Origin: Thermoleophilia bacterium UBA2241
GTDB taxonomy: Bacteria; Actinomycetota; Thermoleophilia; UBA2241
Length of the DNA: 64,000 nt
Reading direction: 5' to 3'
Assembly (NCBI GenBank): GCA_002347645.1
Contig: DDYF01000039.1
Coordinates: 62,204-126,203, forward strand
A model generated the notes under the pieces. The model was not told where the DNA came from. It was given only the letters and a program-made list of their open reading frames with translations, and did no database searches. A program made the position numbers and the translations under genes. Positions 1-7,601 of this stretch are shown piece after piece; positions within the stretch are counted from its first letter, which is position 1; each line of letters opens with the position of its first letter.

Positions 1-1163
1 TCGAGACCCGAGACCGACACGCCGCCGGCGTTGGCGGCCTTGCCGGGCCCGTAGAGGAGCTTCTTCTCGACGAAGAGGTTGACGCCCGCGGGGACGGTCG
101 GCATGTTGGCGCCCTCGGAGACGACGTAGACGCCGCCGTCGACGAGGTTCTGCGCGTCCTTGCCGTTGATCTCGTTCTGCGTCGCGCACGGGAAAGCGCA
201 GTCAGCCTTGTGGGCCCACAGCGGGTTGAAGTCCCTGCTCTCGTCGACCGGCGTGAAGACGGCGCTCTTGTACTTGTCGGCGTACTCCTTGACGCGCCCG
301 CGCTTGACCTGCTTCAGGTCGAGGAGGAAGGCGTGCTTCTCGCGGTCGATGCCGGCCTCGTCGTAGATGTAGCCGCCCGAGTCGCTGAAGGTGACCGGCT
401 TGCCGCCCAGGTCGAGGATCTTCTCGATCGCGTACTGGGCCACGTTGCCCGACCCGCTGACGAGACAGGTCTTGCCCTCGAGCGTCTCGTTGCGCGTCGC
501 CAGCATCTCGGCGGCGAAGTACACGGCGCCGTAGCCGGTAGCCTGGGGCCGGATGAGCGAGCCGCCGAACTCGCGGCCTTTACCCGTCAGCACGCCGACG
601 AACTCGTTGCGGATGCGCTTGTACTGGCCGAACATGAAGCCGATCTCGCGCGCGCCGACGCCGATGTCGCCCGCGGGGATGTCGGTGCGGTCGCCGACGT
701 GCTTGCAGAGCTCGGTCATGAGGCTCTGGCAGAAGCGCATGACCTCACCCTCGCTCTTGCCCTTGGGGTCGAAGTTGGAGCCGCCCTTGCCGCCGCCCAT
801 CGGCAACGTCGTCAACGAGTTCTTGAGGGTCTGCTCGAAAGCGAGAAACTTGAGGACGCTGAGGTTCACGCTGGGATGGAAGCGCATGCCGCCCTTGTAG
901 GGGCCGATGGCACTGTTCATTTGGATGCGGTAGCCCTTGTTGAGCTGGACCTCGCCCTTGTCGTCGACCCAAGGGATCCGGTAGAGGATGACGCGCTCGG
1001 GTTCGGCCATGCGCTCGAGGACCTTCGCCTTGCGGTACTCGGGACTCTGCTCCAGAACGGGCTCGAGAGACTCGGCCACTTCGATGACGGCCTGATGGAA
1101 CTCAGGCTCGCCCGGGTTCTTGGCCTTAAGCTCGGCCATGAATTCGTCAACGAAAGCGCTCAT
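1..1163 (-). CDS. gdhA: NADP-type glutamate dehydrogenase, 3' end cut off
   Basis: This is a hexameric glutamate dehydrogenase that interconverts glutamate with 2-oxoglutarate and ammonia. About 387 of the usual ~445 residues are visible; the C-terminus lies beyond position 1. The family signatures are clear: GPYKGGMRFHP around residue 88, the lysine-bearing PMGGGKGGSNFDP at 121-133 (K126 matches the catalytic lysine of E. coli GdhA), and a Rossmann segment LVSGSGNVAQYA. The ATG at 1163 has GGAGGG eight bases upstream. The length and the GGGKGG form suggest the NADP-linked assimilatory type, but cofactor use is inferred. It is divergent from the 4-hydroxybutyrate operon and could regenerate 2-oxoglutarate for GABA transamination; no GABA aminotransferase is seen next to it. 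Confidence 0.95.
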   Translation of the reverse strand, partial: MSAFVDEFMAELKAKNPGEPEFHQAVIEVAESLEPVLEQSPEYRKAKVLERMAEPERVILYRIPWVDDKGEVQLNKGYRIQMNSAIGPYKGGMRFHPSVNLSVLKFLAFEQTLKNSLTTLPMGGGKGGSNFDPKGKSEGEVMRFCQSLMTELCKHVGDRTDIPAGDIGVGAREIGFMFGQYKRIRNEFVGVLTGKGREFGGSLIRPQATGYGAVYFAAEMLATRNETLEGKTCLVSGSGNVAQYAIEKILDLGGKPVTFSDSGGYIYDEAGIDREKHAFLLDLKQVKRGRVKEYADKYKSAVFTPVDESRDFNPLWAHKADCAFPCATQNEINGKDAQNLVDGGVYVVSEGANMPTVPAGVNLFVEKKLLYGPGKAANAGGVSVSGL

Positions 1164-1621
1164 GAACTGCCCTCCACTAGGCGGTCACGGGTACGTTGCT
1201 GAGCCTGTCGCGCGCGGGTCTGCAAGAGATACGGCCGGGCGCGCGCCCCTGCTGCCTGGCTCCGCCCGGCAGCCGAGAGGACCTGGTCAGCCGGGCGCTC
1301 GAAGTATACGGCCCCGTCTGCCGACTAGCATGGGACGCAACGCACAAACTTGGCCCGTGCCGATGGTCAATCTGGTACAGGGTGGATAAAGGCATGCCTG
1401 CGAGCAAGAGCCGCCCGTGACGGAATCGGCAAGCGAGGAGTGTGCGCATCGGCGCTTTCGGCAGCCGCGCGGCTCGGCTTCGCCGGCCCCGCGGTCGGTG
1501 GTGCCGCGGCCACGGCAGCGTGGCGGCGCCCCCTTCTCGGCCTGATGAGCCTGCCGACGCCGCAGTGGTTGTCCACTATGTCCAGAATCGACCCGCCAAA
1601 TCTCCGTCCTGTTGGAACAAA
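1164..1621. other. Long intergenic region between gdhA and the 4-hydroxybutyrate operon
   Basis: This stretch holds no convincing gene. A TATACT box for the gdhA strand lies at 1308-1303, which would give a leader of about 130 nt. I see small GC-rich inverted repeats (for example CTGCC/GGCAG near 1250-1272) but no riboswitch signature that I recognise. The codon-like openness of the region is ordinary for this base composition. Confidence 0.5.
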
Positions 1622-1650
1622 TTGACGAACGCCTCGAGCCTGTGTAAAGT
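1622..1650 (+). promoter_or_regulatory. Sigma-70-type promoter of the 4-hydroxybutyrate operon
   Basis: TTGACG at 1622-1627 and TAAAGT at 1645-1650 are separated by exactly 17 bases. Transcription would start near 1657, giving an untranslated leader of about 130 nt before the dehydratase ATG at 1787. It is one of the best -35/-10 pairs in the window. The leader has no regulatory RNA fold I recognise. Confidence 0.6.
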
Positions 1651-1786
1651 GCAGACACTGGAGAGGGCGTCAGGACGCTTGCAGGTCCCCTTCCGCCCCC
1701 ACCACACCGCCGTCACCGCGCGAGCGCCTTCCGCTTCGGCGCGCGCCCGCGCCCGGTATTGGCCCGCACCAGGAAGGAGTGCACGC

Positions 1787-3286
1787 ATGGCTCTCAAGAC
1801 TCCGGAGGAGTTCATCCAGAGCATCGCCGACCTCGACCTCGAGATCTACTTGTTCGGGGAGAGGGTGGACGACTACGTCAACCACCCCGTCATCCGCCCC
1901 AGCCTCAACTGCATGGCGATGACCTACGAGCTGGCGCAGTATCCCGAGTACGAAGACCTGATGCTGGCTACCAGCCACCTGACCGGCAAGAAGGTCAACC
2001 GCTTCACGAACATCCATCAGTCGGCCGACGACCTCGTCAAGAAGGTCAAGATGCAGCGCCTGCTCGGCCAGAAGACCGGCTCCTGCTTCCAGCGTTGCGT
2101 CGGCATGGACGCCATCAACGCGATCTGGTCGGTCACCTACGACACCGACCAGGCCAACGGCACCGACTACCACGAGAAGTTCACCAAGTACGTCCAGTAC
2201 CTGCAGGACAACGACCTCGTGGCCGACGGCGCCATGACCGACCCCAAGGGCGACCGCGGCAAGTCCCCGTCGCAGCAGGAAGACCCGGACATGTACCTGC
2301 ACATCGTCGAGAAGCGTGACGACGGCATCGTGGTGCGCGGCGCCAAGGCGCACCAGACCGGCGCCTGCAACTCGCACGAGATCCTCGTCATGCCGACGAT
2401 CGCCATGCGCCCCGGCGACGAAGACTACGCCGTCTCCTTCAGCACGCCGGCCAACGCCAAGGGCATCAGCTATATCTACGGGCGCCAGAGCTGCGACACG
2501 CGCAAGCTCGAAGGCAACGACCTCGACGTCGGTAACGCGCGCTTCGGCGGACACGAGGCCCTCATGATCTTCGACGACGTCTTCGTGCCATGGGACCGCG
2601 TCTACATGTGCGGCGAGATCGAGTTCTCGGGGTCGCTCGTCGAGCGCTTCGCCGGCTATCACCGCCAGAGCTACGGCGGCTGCAAGGTCGGCGTCGGCGA
2701 CGTGCTCATCGGCGCCGCCGCGCTGGCCGCCGAGTACAACGGCGCCGCCAAGGCAAGCCACATCAAAGACAAGATCATCGAGATGACGCACCTCAACGAG
2801 ACGCTCTTCTCGTGCGGCATCGCCTGCTCGTCCGAGGGCCACAAGACCCCGTCGGGCAACTACGAGATCGACATGCTGCTCGCCAACGTCTGCAAGCAGA
2901 ACATCACGCGCTTCCCCTACGAGATCGCCCGCCTCGCCGAAGACATCGCCGGCGGCATCATGGTGACCATGCCGTCCGCCCAGGACCTCGCCGGCGAGAA
3001 GACCGGCCCGCTGGTCGAGAAGTACATGGTCGGCACGTGCGACGTCTCCACCCTCGACCGCATGCGCATCATGCGCCTCGTCGAGAACATCACGCTCGGC
3101 ACCGCCGCCGTCGGCTACCGCACGGAGTCGATGCACGGGGCGGGCTCGCCGCAGGCGCAACGCATCATGATCGCGCGGCAGTCTAACCTCGACCACAAGA
3201 AGGAATTGGCCAAGGCGATCGCCCAGGTGGGTAAGCCTTGGGAGAAGGCCAAGGTGGCCAAGCCTGTGGCCGTCGCCGCCAAGTGA
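1787..3286 (+). CDS. abfD: 4-hydroxybutyryl-CoA dehydratase / vinylacetyl-CoA isomerase
   Basis: This enzyme is a flavin and [4Fe-4S] radical dehydratase that converts 4-hydroxybutyryl-CoA to crotonyl-CoA. The 499-residue product matches the family length. All four cluster ligands known from Clostridium aminobutyricum can be placed: C100 and C104 (SCFQRC) plus H292 and C299 (YHRQSYGGC). Y296, K300 and E257, catalytic in the family, are also present at equivalent positions. The ATG at 1787 follows AGGAAGGAG; upstream in-frame ATGs are not homologous sequence. The protein ends in a Lys/Ala-rich tail (KAKVAKPVAVAAK) beyond the usual end. It is the first gene of the operon and overlaps the next by four bases. 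The enzyme is oxygen-sensitive in characterised members, which suggests anaerobic metabolism. Confidence 0.97.
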   Translation: MALKTPEEFIQSIADLDLEIYLFGERVDDYVNHPVIRPSLNCMAMTYELAQYPEYEDLMLATSHLTGKKVNRFTNIHQSADDLVKKVKMQRLLGQKTGSCFQRCVGMDAINAIWSVTYDTDQANGTDYHEKFTKYVQYLQDNDLVADGAMTDPKGDRGKSPSQQEDPDMYLHIVEKRDDGIVVRGAKAHQTGACNSHEILVMPTIAMRPGDEDYAVSFSTPANAKGISYIYGRQSCDTRKLEGNDLDVGNARFGGHEALMIFDDVFVPWDRVYMCGEIEFSGSLVERFAGYHRQSYGGCKVGVGDVLIGAAALAAEYNGAAKASHIKDKIIEMTHLNETLFSCGIACSSEGHKTPSGNYEIDMLLANVCKQNITRFPYEIARLAEDIAGGIMVTMPSAQDLAGEKTGPLVEKYMVGTCDVSTLDRMRIMRLVENITLGTAAVGYRTESMHGAGSPQAQRIMIARQSNLDHKKELAKAIAQVGKPWEKAKVAKPVAVAAK

Positions 3287-3642
3287 CCAAGGGCGTGCTC
3301 GGCGACGATCCGGCATCCGGCCGGGCGCCCAGCGCCTGTCAGCCGTCAGCGGTCGATGCGGAGACGGAGGCGCATGCCTCCGCTCTCCGCATCGTCTACT
3401 GCGGCGGCTGCAACCCCCACATCGACCGCGGGGCGGTCGCGAGCGAGCTCGCGGCCGCCCCTTCGTTCGCCCGTCGCGGAGCGACCGTCTACCTCTCCGG
3501 CTGCCAGCGGGCGTGCGCCTCTGACCACCAGCTGTCCAACGACGACCAGGCGGCGGCGGTCGTCGCCGGCACCCACGTGGACGGCGCCCCGACGCCGGCG
3601 GAGGACATCGCCGCCTCAGTCAGGCGAAAGCTCAAGGAGTGA
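3283..3642 (+). CDS. Small CGGC / CxxxC cysteine-motif protein of the 4-hydroxybutyrate operon
   Basis: This is a 119-residue protein of unknown function. A variable N-terminus is followed by IVYCGGCNPHIDR (C40, C43) and YLSGCQRACASDH (C74, C78). The two paired cysteine motifs suggest an Fe-S cluster, zinc site or redox disulfide; no membrane segment or signal peptide is visible. I take the GTG at 3283, which overlaps the dehydratase stop as GTGA and implies translational coupling; a GTG at 3295 is the alternative. Four bases separate its stop from the CoA-transferase ATG. From memory, similar CGGCNPxxDR proteins occur near 4-hydroxybutyrate and butyrate genes in anaerobes. A role in cluster delivery to, or reactivation of, the dehydratase is inference. 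Confidence 0.8.
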   Translation: MTKGVLGDDPASGRAPSACQPSAVDAETEAHASALRIVYCGGCNPHIDRGAVASELAAAPSFARRGATVYLSGCQRACASDHQLSNDDQAAAVVAGTHVDGAPTPAEDIAASVRRKLKE

Positions 3643-3646
3643 TGGG

Positions 3647-4957
3647 ATGGACTGGAAGGCAGACTACGCGAACAAGGTGACGACGGCGGCGGACGCCCTC
3701 AAGGTCGTCAAGTCCGGAGACCGCGTGGTGTTCGCGCACGCCTGCGGCGAGCCGCTGGACCTCGTCGACGCACTCGTCGCACGGGCGGCAGACCTGGAGC
3801 ACGTCGAGATCAACCACATGGTCGCCATGGGCAAAGGCGAGTACTGCAAGCCCGAGCTTGCGGACTCGTTCTTCCACAAGTCGCTGTTTGTAGGGGCGTC
3901 GTCACGCGAGGCGGTCAAGGATGGCCGGGGAGACTACATCCCGGTGTTCTTCAGCGAGATCCCCAAGCTCTTCTGCGAAGGCTACCTCACGCCCGACGTC
4001 GTCCTGATCCACGTGTCGCCGCCCGACAAGCACGGCTTCTGCTCCTTCGGCATCTCGGTCGACTACACAAAGCCCGCGGCACAGGTCGCCAAGACGGTGA
4101 TCGCCCAGGTGAACCCGAACATGCCCCGAACCCATGGCGACTCGTTCATCCACGTCTCCGAGATCGACCTCATCGTCGAGAGCGAGCAGGCCGTGATCGA
4201 GCTGCCGCCGCCGAGGATCGGCCCGGTCGAGGAGGCCATCGGCAAGAACATCGCCGGACTGGTCGAAGACGGCTCCTGTCTGCAGTTGGGCATCGGCGGC
4301 ATCCCCGACGCCGTGCTGCTCTTCCTGCACGGCAAGAACGACCTCGGCATCCACAGCGAGATGTTCAGCGAAGGCGTCGTCGACCTCTACAACGAGGGCG
4401 TCATCACGAACAGCGCCAAGAAGTACCATCCCGGCAAGATGGTCGCGACGTTCCTCATGGGGACCCGGCGCCTGTACGACTTCGTCGACGACAACCCGAT
4501 CGTGAACATGCTGCCGGTCAACATCGTGAACGACGCGTACGTGATCGCCCAGAACGACCGCGTGGTGGCTATCAACTCGGCGATCCAGGTCGACCTCATG
4601 GGCCAGGTCGTCGCCGACACCATGGGACCGGTCCAGTTCACCGGCATCGGCGGCCAGGTCGACTTCGTGCGCGGTGCGGCCCGCAGTCGCGACGGCAAGG
4701 CGATCATCGCCCTGCCGTCGACGGCGAAGAAGGGCACCGTGTCGCGCATCGCCGCGGCGCTCGCGCCCGGCACCGCCGTGACGACCATGCGCGCCGACGT
4801 CGACTACGTGGTCACCGAACACGGCGTCGCTCACCTCAGGGGCAAGGGCCTGCGCGAGCGTGCCGAGGCACTGCTCGCCATCGCCGACCCTGCGTTCCAC
4901 GATCAGATACGCGAAGAGGCGGCCGCCCTCTACGGCCCCGGCCGCCTCCCCCGATGA
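3647..4957 (+). CDS. abfT: 4-hydroxybutyrate CoA-transferase
   Basis: A family I CoA-transferase that moves CoA from acetyl- or butyryl-CoA to 4-hydroxybutyrate, supplying substrate to the dehydratase. The 436-residue length fits AbfT/Cat2. The glutamate that forms the CoA thioester is E238 within HSEMFSEG, the same number as in the C. aminobutyricum enzyme, preceded by the glycine-rich QLGIGGIPDAV at 213-223. The C-terminal EHGVAHLRGKGLRERAEAL is typical of the family. AAGGAG at 3634-3639 sets the ATG at 3647. The gene sits between the small Cys-motif protein and the 4-hydroxybutyrate dehydrogenase, as part of one operon. Confidence 0.96.
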   Translation: MDWKADYANKVTTAADALKVVKSGDRVVFAHACGEPLDLVDALVARAADLEHVEINHMVAMGKGEYCKPELADSFFHKSLFVGASSREAVKDGRGDYIPVFFSEIPKLFCEGYLTPDVVLIHVSPPDKHGFCSFGISVDYTKPAAQVAKTVIAQVNPNMPRTHGDSFIHVSEIDLIVESEQAVIELPPPRIGPVEEAIGKNIAGLVEDGSCLQLGIGGIPDAVLLFLHGKNDLGIHSEMFSEGVVDLYNEGVITNSAKKYHPGKMVATFLMGTRRLYDFVDDNPIVNMLPVNIVNDAYVIAQNDRVVAINSAIQVDLMGQVVADTMGPVQFTGIGGQVDFVRGAARSRDGKAIIALPSTAKKGTVSRIAAALAPGTAVTTMRADVDYVVTEHGVAHLRGKGLRERAEALLAIADPAFHDQIREEAAALYGPGRLPR

Positions 4958-4990
4958 CACCCGCGACCAACAAGTCCTTCAGGAGGGATC

Positions 4991-6286
4991 ATGGCTGAAA
5001 AAGCAGGCGGCGTGCCGCGCAAAGTCGACGACACCGGTGCAGCCGGCGCACGCGAGCGCGGCGAACGCGGCATGGACATCCAGGTCCGCATGCACCGCGC
5101 CCCCAAGACGCTCATCACCGGCAACGGCGCCATCGCCCGGATCGGCGACGAGGCCAAGAAGCTGGGCGCCACGAAGGTGCTCATCATCACCGACCCCGGC
5201 GTGGCCTGCACCGGGTCCGTCGCGCAGGTCGAAGGCCCGCTCCAGGCCGCCGGCCTCACGACGGGACTGTTCGACAAGGCCGTGCCTGAGCCGCCGATGG
5301 GCAGCGTCGACGAGATCGTGAAGTTCGCCGAGAAGGGCAAGTTCGACTGCGTCGTCGGCTTCGGCGGCGGGTCGGCGATCGACGTCAGCAAGATGGTCGC
5401 CGTCCTCGCCGGCAGCGGCCGCAAGGTCGAGGACTTCGTGGGCGTCGACCAGGTGCCCAAGAAGGGCCTCCCCATCATCGCCGTGCCGACGACCGCCGGC
5501 ACCGGCTCCGAGGTCACCAACATCGCCATCTTCGCGAACGAGAAGCTCAACGTGAAGCAGGGCGTGGTGAGCGGGTACCTGCTGCCCAACATCGCGCTCG
5601 TCGACCCGGTGCTCACGTGGAGCTGCCCGCCGGGCGTGACGGCCGCGTCGGGCATGGACGCCCTCATCCATGCGATCGAGGCGTACATCTCGGTGAACTC
5701 GACCATGCACACCGACCCGTTGGCCTACGAATCGATCAAGCTCATCTCCAAGAGCATCCGTACGGCGACGTACGACGGCACGAACGCCTGGGCGCGTCAC
5801 AACATGTCCATGGGCTCCCTGCTCGCGGGCATCGCCTTCGGCAACGCAGGCGTCGGGGCCGTCCACGCGCTCTCGTATCCCATCGGCGGCATCTTCCACG
5901 TGCCGCACGGTGTCGCCAACACGCTCCTGCTCCCGTGGGTCATGGAGTACAACATGCTCGCCTGCCTGCCGTGGTTCAAGGAGATCGGCATGGCGATGGG
6001 CGAGGACATGGAGGGCCTCAGCGACCGCCAGGCCGCCGACAAGACCATCTGTGCTATGCGCCAGCTGGCCGCCGACCTCAACGTCCCGCAGTACCTCAGC
6101 GACGTCGACATCCCCGAGTCTGCGATCCCCGACCTGGTGAAGGGCGCCCTCACCCAGGGCCGCCTGTGGAACAACAACCCGCGCAAGTTCACCGAAGAGG
6201 ACATGGCTCAGCTGTACCGCAACATGGCCGTGCGCCCCGGCAGCAAGCCGGTGAAGGCGAAGAAGGCCGCCGCCAAGACGAAGTAA
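4991..6286 (+). CDS. Iron-containing alcohol dehydrogenase, probable 4-hydroxybutyrate dehydrogenase
   Basis: This group III (Fe-dependent) alcohol dehydrogenase most likely interconverts 4-hydroxybutyrate and succinate semialdehyde with NAD(H). In its 431 residues I see the dinucleotide motif GFGGGSAID near 123-131, PTTAGTGSE at 166-174, and the metal ligands D223, H227, H292 and H306 in the family spacing. Substrate is inferred from the operon. The ATG at 4991 follows AGGAGGG; an internal ATG at 5072 (MDIQVRMHRAPK) would remove a 27-residue charged extension and is possible. Like the dehydratase, it ends in a Lys/Ala-rich tail (PVKAKKAAAKTK). A strong hairpin follows the stop, closing the operon. 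Confidence 0.9.
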   Translation: MAEKAGGVPRKVDDTGAAGARERGERGMDIQVRMHRAPKTLITGNGAIARIGDEAKKLGATKVLIITDPGVACTGSVAQVEGPLQAAGLTTGLFDKAVPEPPMGSVDEIVKFAEKGKFDCVVGFGGGSAIDVSKMVAVLAGSGRKVEDFVGVDQVPKKGLPIIAVPTTAGTGSEVTNIAIFANEKLNVKQGVVSGYLLPNIALVDPVLTWSCPPGVTAASGMDALIHAIEAYISVNSTMHTDPLAYESIKLISKSIRTATYDGTNAWARHNMSMGSLLAGIAFGNAGVGAVHALSYPIGGIFHVPHGVANTLLLPWVMEYNMLACLPWFKEIGMAMGEDMEGLSDRQAADKTICAMRQLAADLNVPQYLSDVDIPESAIPDLVKGALTQGRLWNNNPRKFTEEDMAQLYRNMAVRPGSKPVKAKKAAAKTK

Positions 6287-6306
6287 GGGCGGCCGTACAG
6301 CACCGG

Positions 6307-6386
6307 GCCGCGGCGCTCCCCCCGCGCCGCGGCACCGGAACCGTGACGGGCGCCGGGCGGGTCTCACGACCCGCCCGGCGCCCGTC
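6307..6386. terminator. Double hairpin between convergent genes
   Basis: Two perfect stems lie between the 4-hydroxybutyrate operon and the convergent threonine aldolase gene. The first pairs 6307-6316 with 6324-6333 (10 bp). The second pairs 6345-6362 with 6369-6386, an uninterrupted 18 bp with a 6-nt loop. There is no clear T-run, as is common in GC-rich bacteria. It probably terminates transcription from both sides. Confidence 0.75.
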
Positions 6387-6475
6387 GCATTCTGTCACGC
6401 GGGACGCGGCGCGGCGCCGGCGGGCTCACGGATACGACCCCTGGGCCCGCACCGGCTGCCGGGCGCGGCCGCGCC

Positions 6476-7543
6476 TCAGCCGAGCCGGCCCGCCACCCGC
6501 GCGACGATCTCGGCCGCCTCCTCCACGTCGGCGTCGTCGAGGCCGAGGTGGGCGACGAAGCGCAGCGTCCAGACGCCTTCGTCGAGCGCCCAGAGGCCCT
6601 CCGCGGCGAGCAACGGCACGAGGTCGGCCGCCTTGCGGCCGGTACCCCTCGTGTCGACGTACACCATGTTGGTCTGGACCTTCTCGAGGTCGAGGGCGAG
6701 CCCCGGCACCGTTGCGAGCGTCGCGGCCATGTGGCGGATACGGCGGTGGTCCTCGGCCATACGGTCGATGTTGTGCTCGAGCGCATACAAGCCGGCCGCG
6801 GCGATGATGCCCGCCTGGCGCATGCCGCCCCCGTACAACTTGCGCGCGCGGCGCGCACGCGCGATGGTCGTCGCGTCGCCGGCCAGCAGCGAGCCGACAG
6901 GCGCCCCGAGACCCTTGGAAAGGCACACGCTCACCGTGTCGCACGGCGCCGCGATCTCGGCGAGGGGCACGCCGCTGGCGACGTGCGCGTTCCAGATGCG
7001 CGCCCCGTCCAGGTGCAGTCTCAGCCCGTGCCGGTCGCAGAAGGCGCGCACGGCCCTGATCCCCTCCAGGGGGTAGACGACGCCGCCGCAGTGGTTGTGC
7101 GTGTCCTCGAGGCACACGACGCGCGTTGGTGCGAAGTGGACGTCGTCGTCGCGGTGAACGTAGCCGTCCATGACGTCCGGGTCGAGCGTCCCGTCATCGG
7201 AGTCGAAGCAGCGAAGCTGGAGCTGGCTGAGCACCGCGGCACCGCCCTGCTCGTAGAAGAGGATGTGCGCCTCGGCGTGCAGGAAGACCTCGTCGCCGCG
7301 CTGCGTCAGGCTGTGCAGAGCGGCCTGGTTCGTCATCGTGCCCGACGGGCAGAACAGTGCCGCTTCCTTGCCGAGCAGCTCGGCCGTCGACTGCTGAAGG
7401 CGGTTGACGGTAGGGTCGTCCTCGAAGACGTCGTCGCCGACCTCGGCCTCGGCCATCGCGCGTCGCATCTCGGGTCCCGGCTTCGTCACCGTGTCGCTGC
7501 GCATGTCGATGACGCGCACCGGGCCGTCCTTACTGGTCGTCAC
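6476..7543 (-). CDS. ltaE: Low-specificity L-threonine aldolase, PLP-dependent
   Basis: A fold-type I PLP enzyme cleaving L-threonine or allo-threonine to glycine and acetaldehyde. The 355-residue product shows the N-terminal DMRSDTVTKP signature at 13-22, PSGTMTNQ at 66-73, the cofactor-binding LHLDGAR at 176-182 and the Schiff-base lysine K210 in CLSKGLGAPVGS. I choose the GTG at 7543 (GAAGGGAG upstream) instead of an upstream in-frame start, because homology begins right after it. The M29 peptidase gene lies 58 bp upstream on the same strand, so the two are probably co-transcribed and may take part in amino-acid breakdown. Confidence 0.93.
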   Translation of the reverse strand: MTTSKDGPVRVIDMRSDTVTKPGPEMRRAMAEAEVGDDVFEDDPTVNRLQQSTAELLGKEAALFCPSGTMTNQAALHSLTQRGDEVFLHAEAHILFYEQGGAAVLSQLQLRCFDSDDGTLDPDVMDGYVHRDDDVHFAPTRVVCLEDTHNHCGGVVYPLEGIRAVRAFCDRHGLRLHLDGARIWNAHVASGVPLAEIAAPCDTVSVCLSKGLGAPVGSLLAGDATTIARARRARKLYGGGMRQAGIIAAAGLYALEHNIDRMAEDHRRIRHMAATLATVPGLALDLEKVQTNMVYVDTRGTGRKAADLVPLLAAEGLWALDEGVWTLRFVAHLGLDDADVEEAAEIVARVAGRLG

Positions 7544-7601
7544 GGTCGGTCTCCCTTCTCGTCGCCGGCCGGGGCGGCCGGAGCCGCGCACCCCCAGCCG
7601 G

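Noticed and set aside
1164..1787. Glutamine, glycine or other riboswitch between gdhA and abfD
   Set aside because: No conserved core of either class is visible; only generic GC hairpins are present.
1670..3316. Long open frame antisense to the 4-hydroxybutyryl-CoA dehydratase gene
   Set aside because: It mirrors the codon bias of a GC-rich gene; the protein is Asp/Val/His-rich without domains, and the sense strand has every catalytic residue. Similar antisense frames opposite gdhA, abfT, cfa, the aminotransferase, the MFS gene and others were dropped for the same reason.
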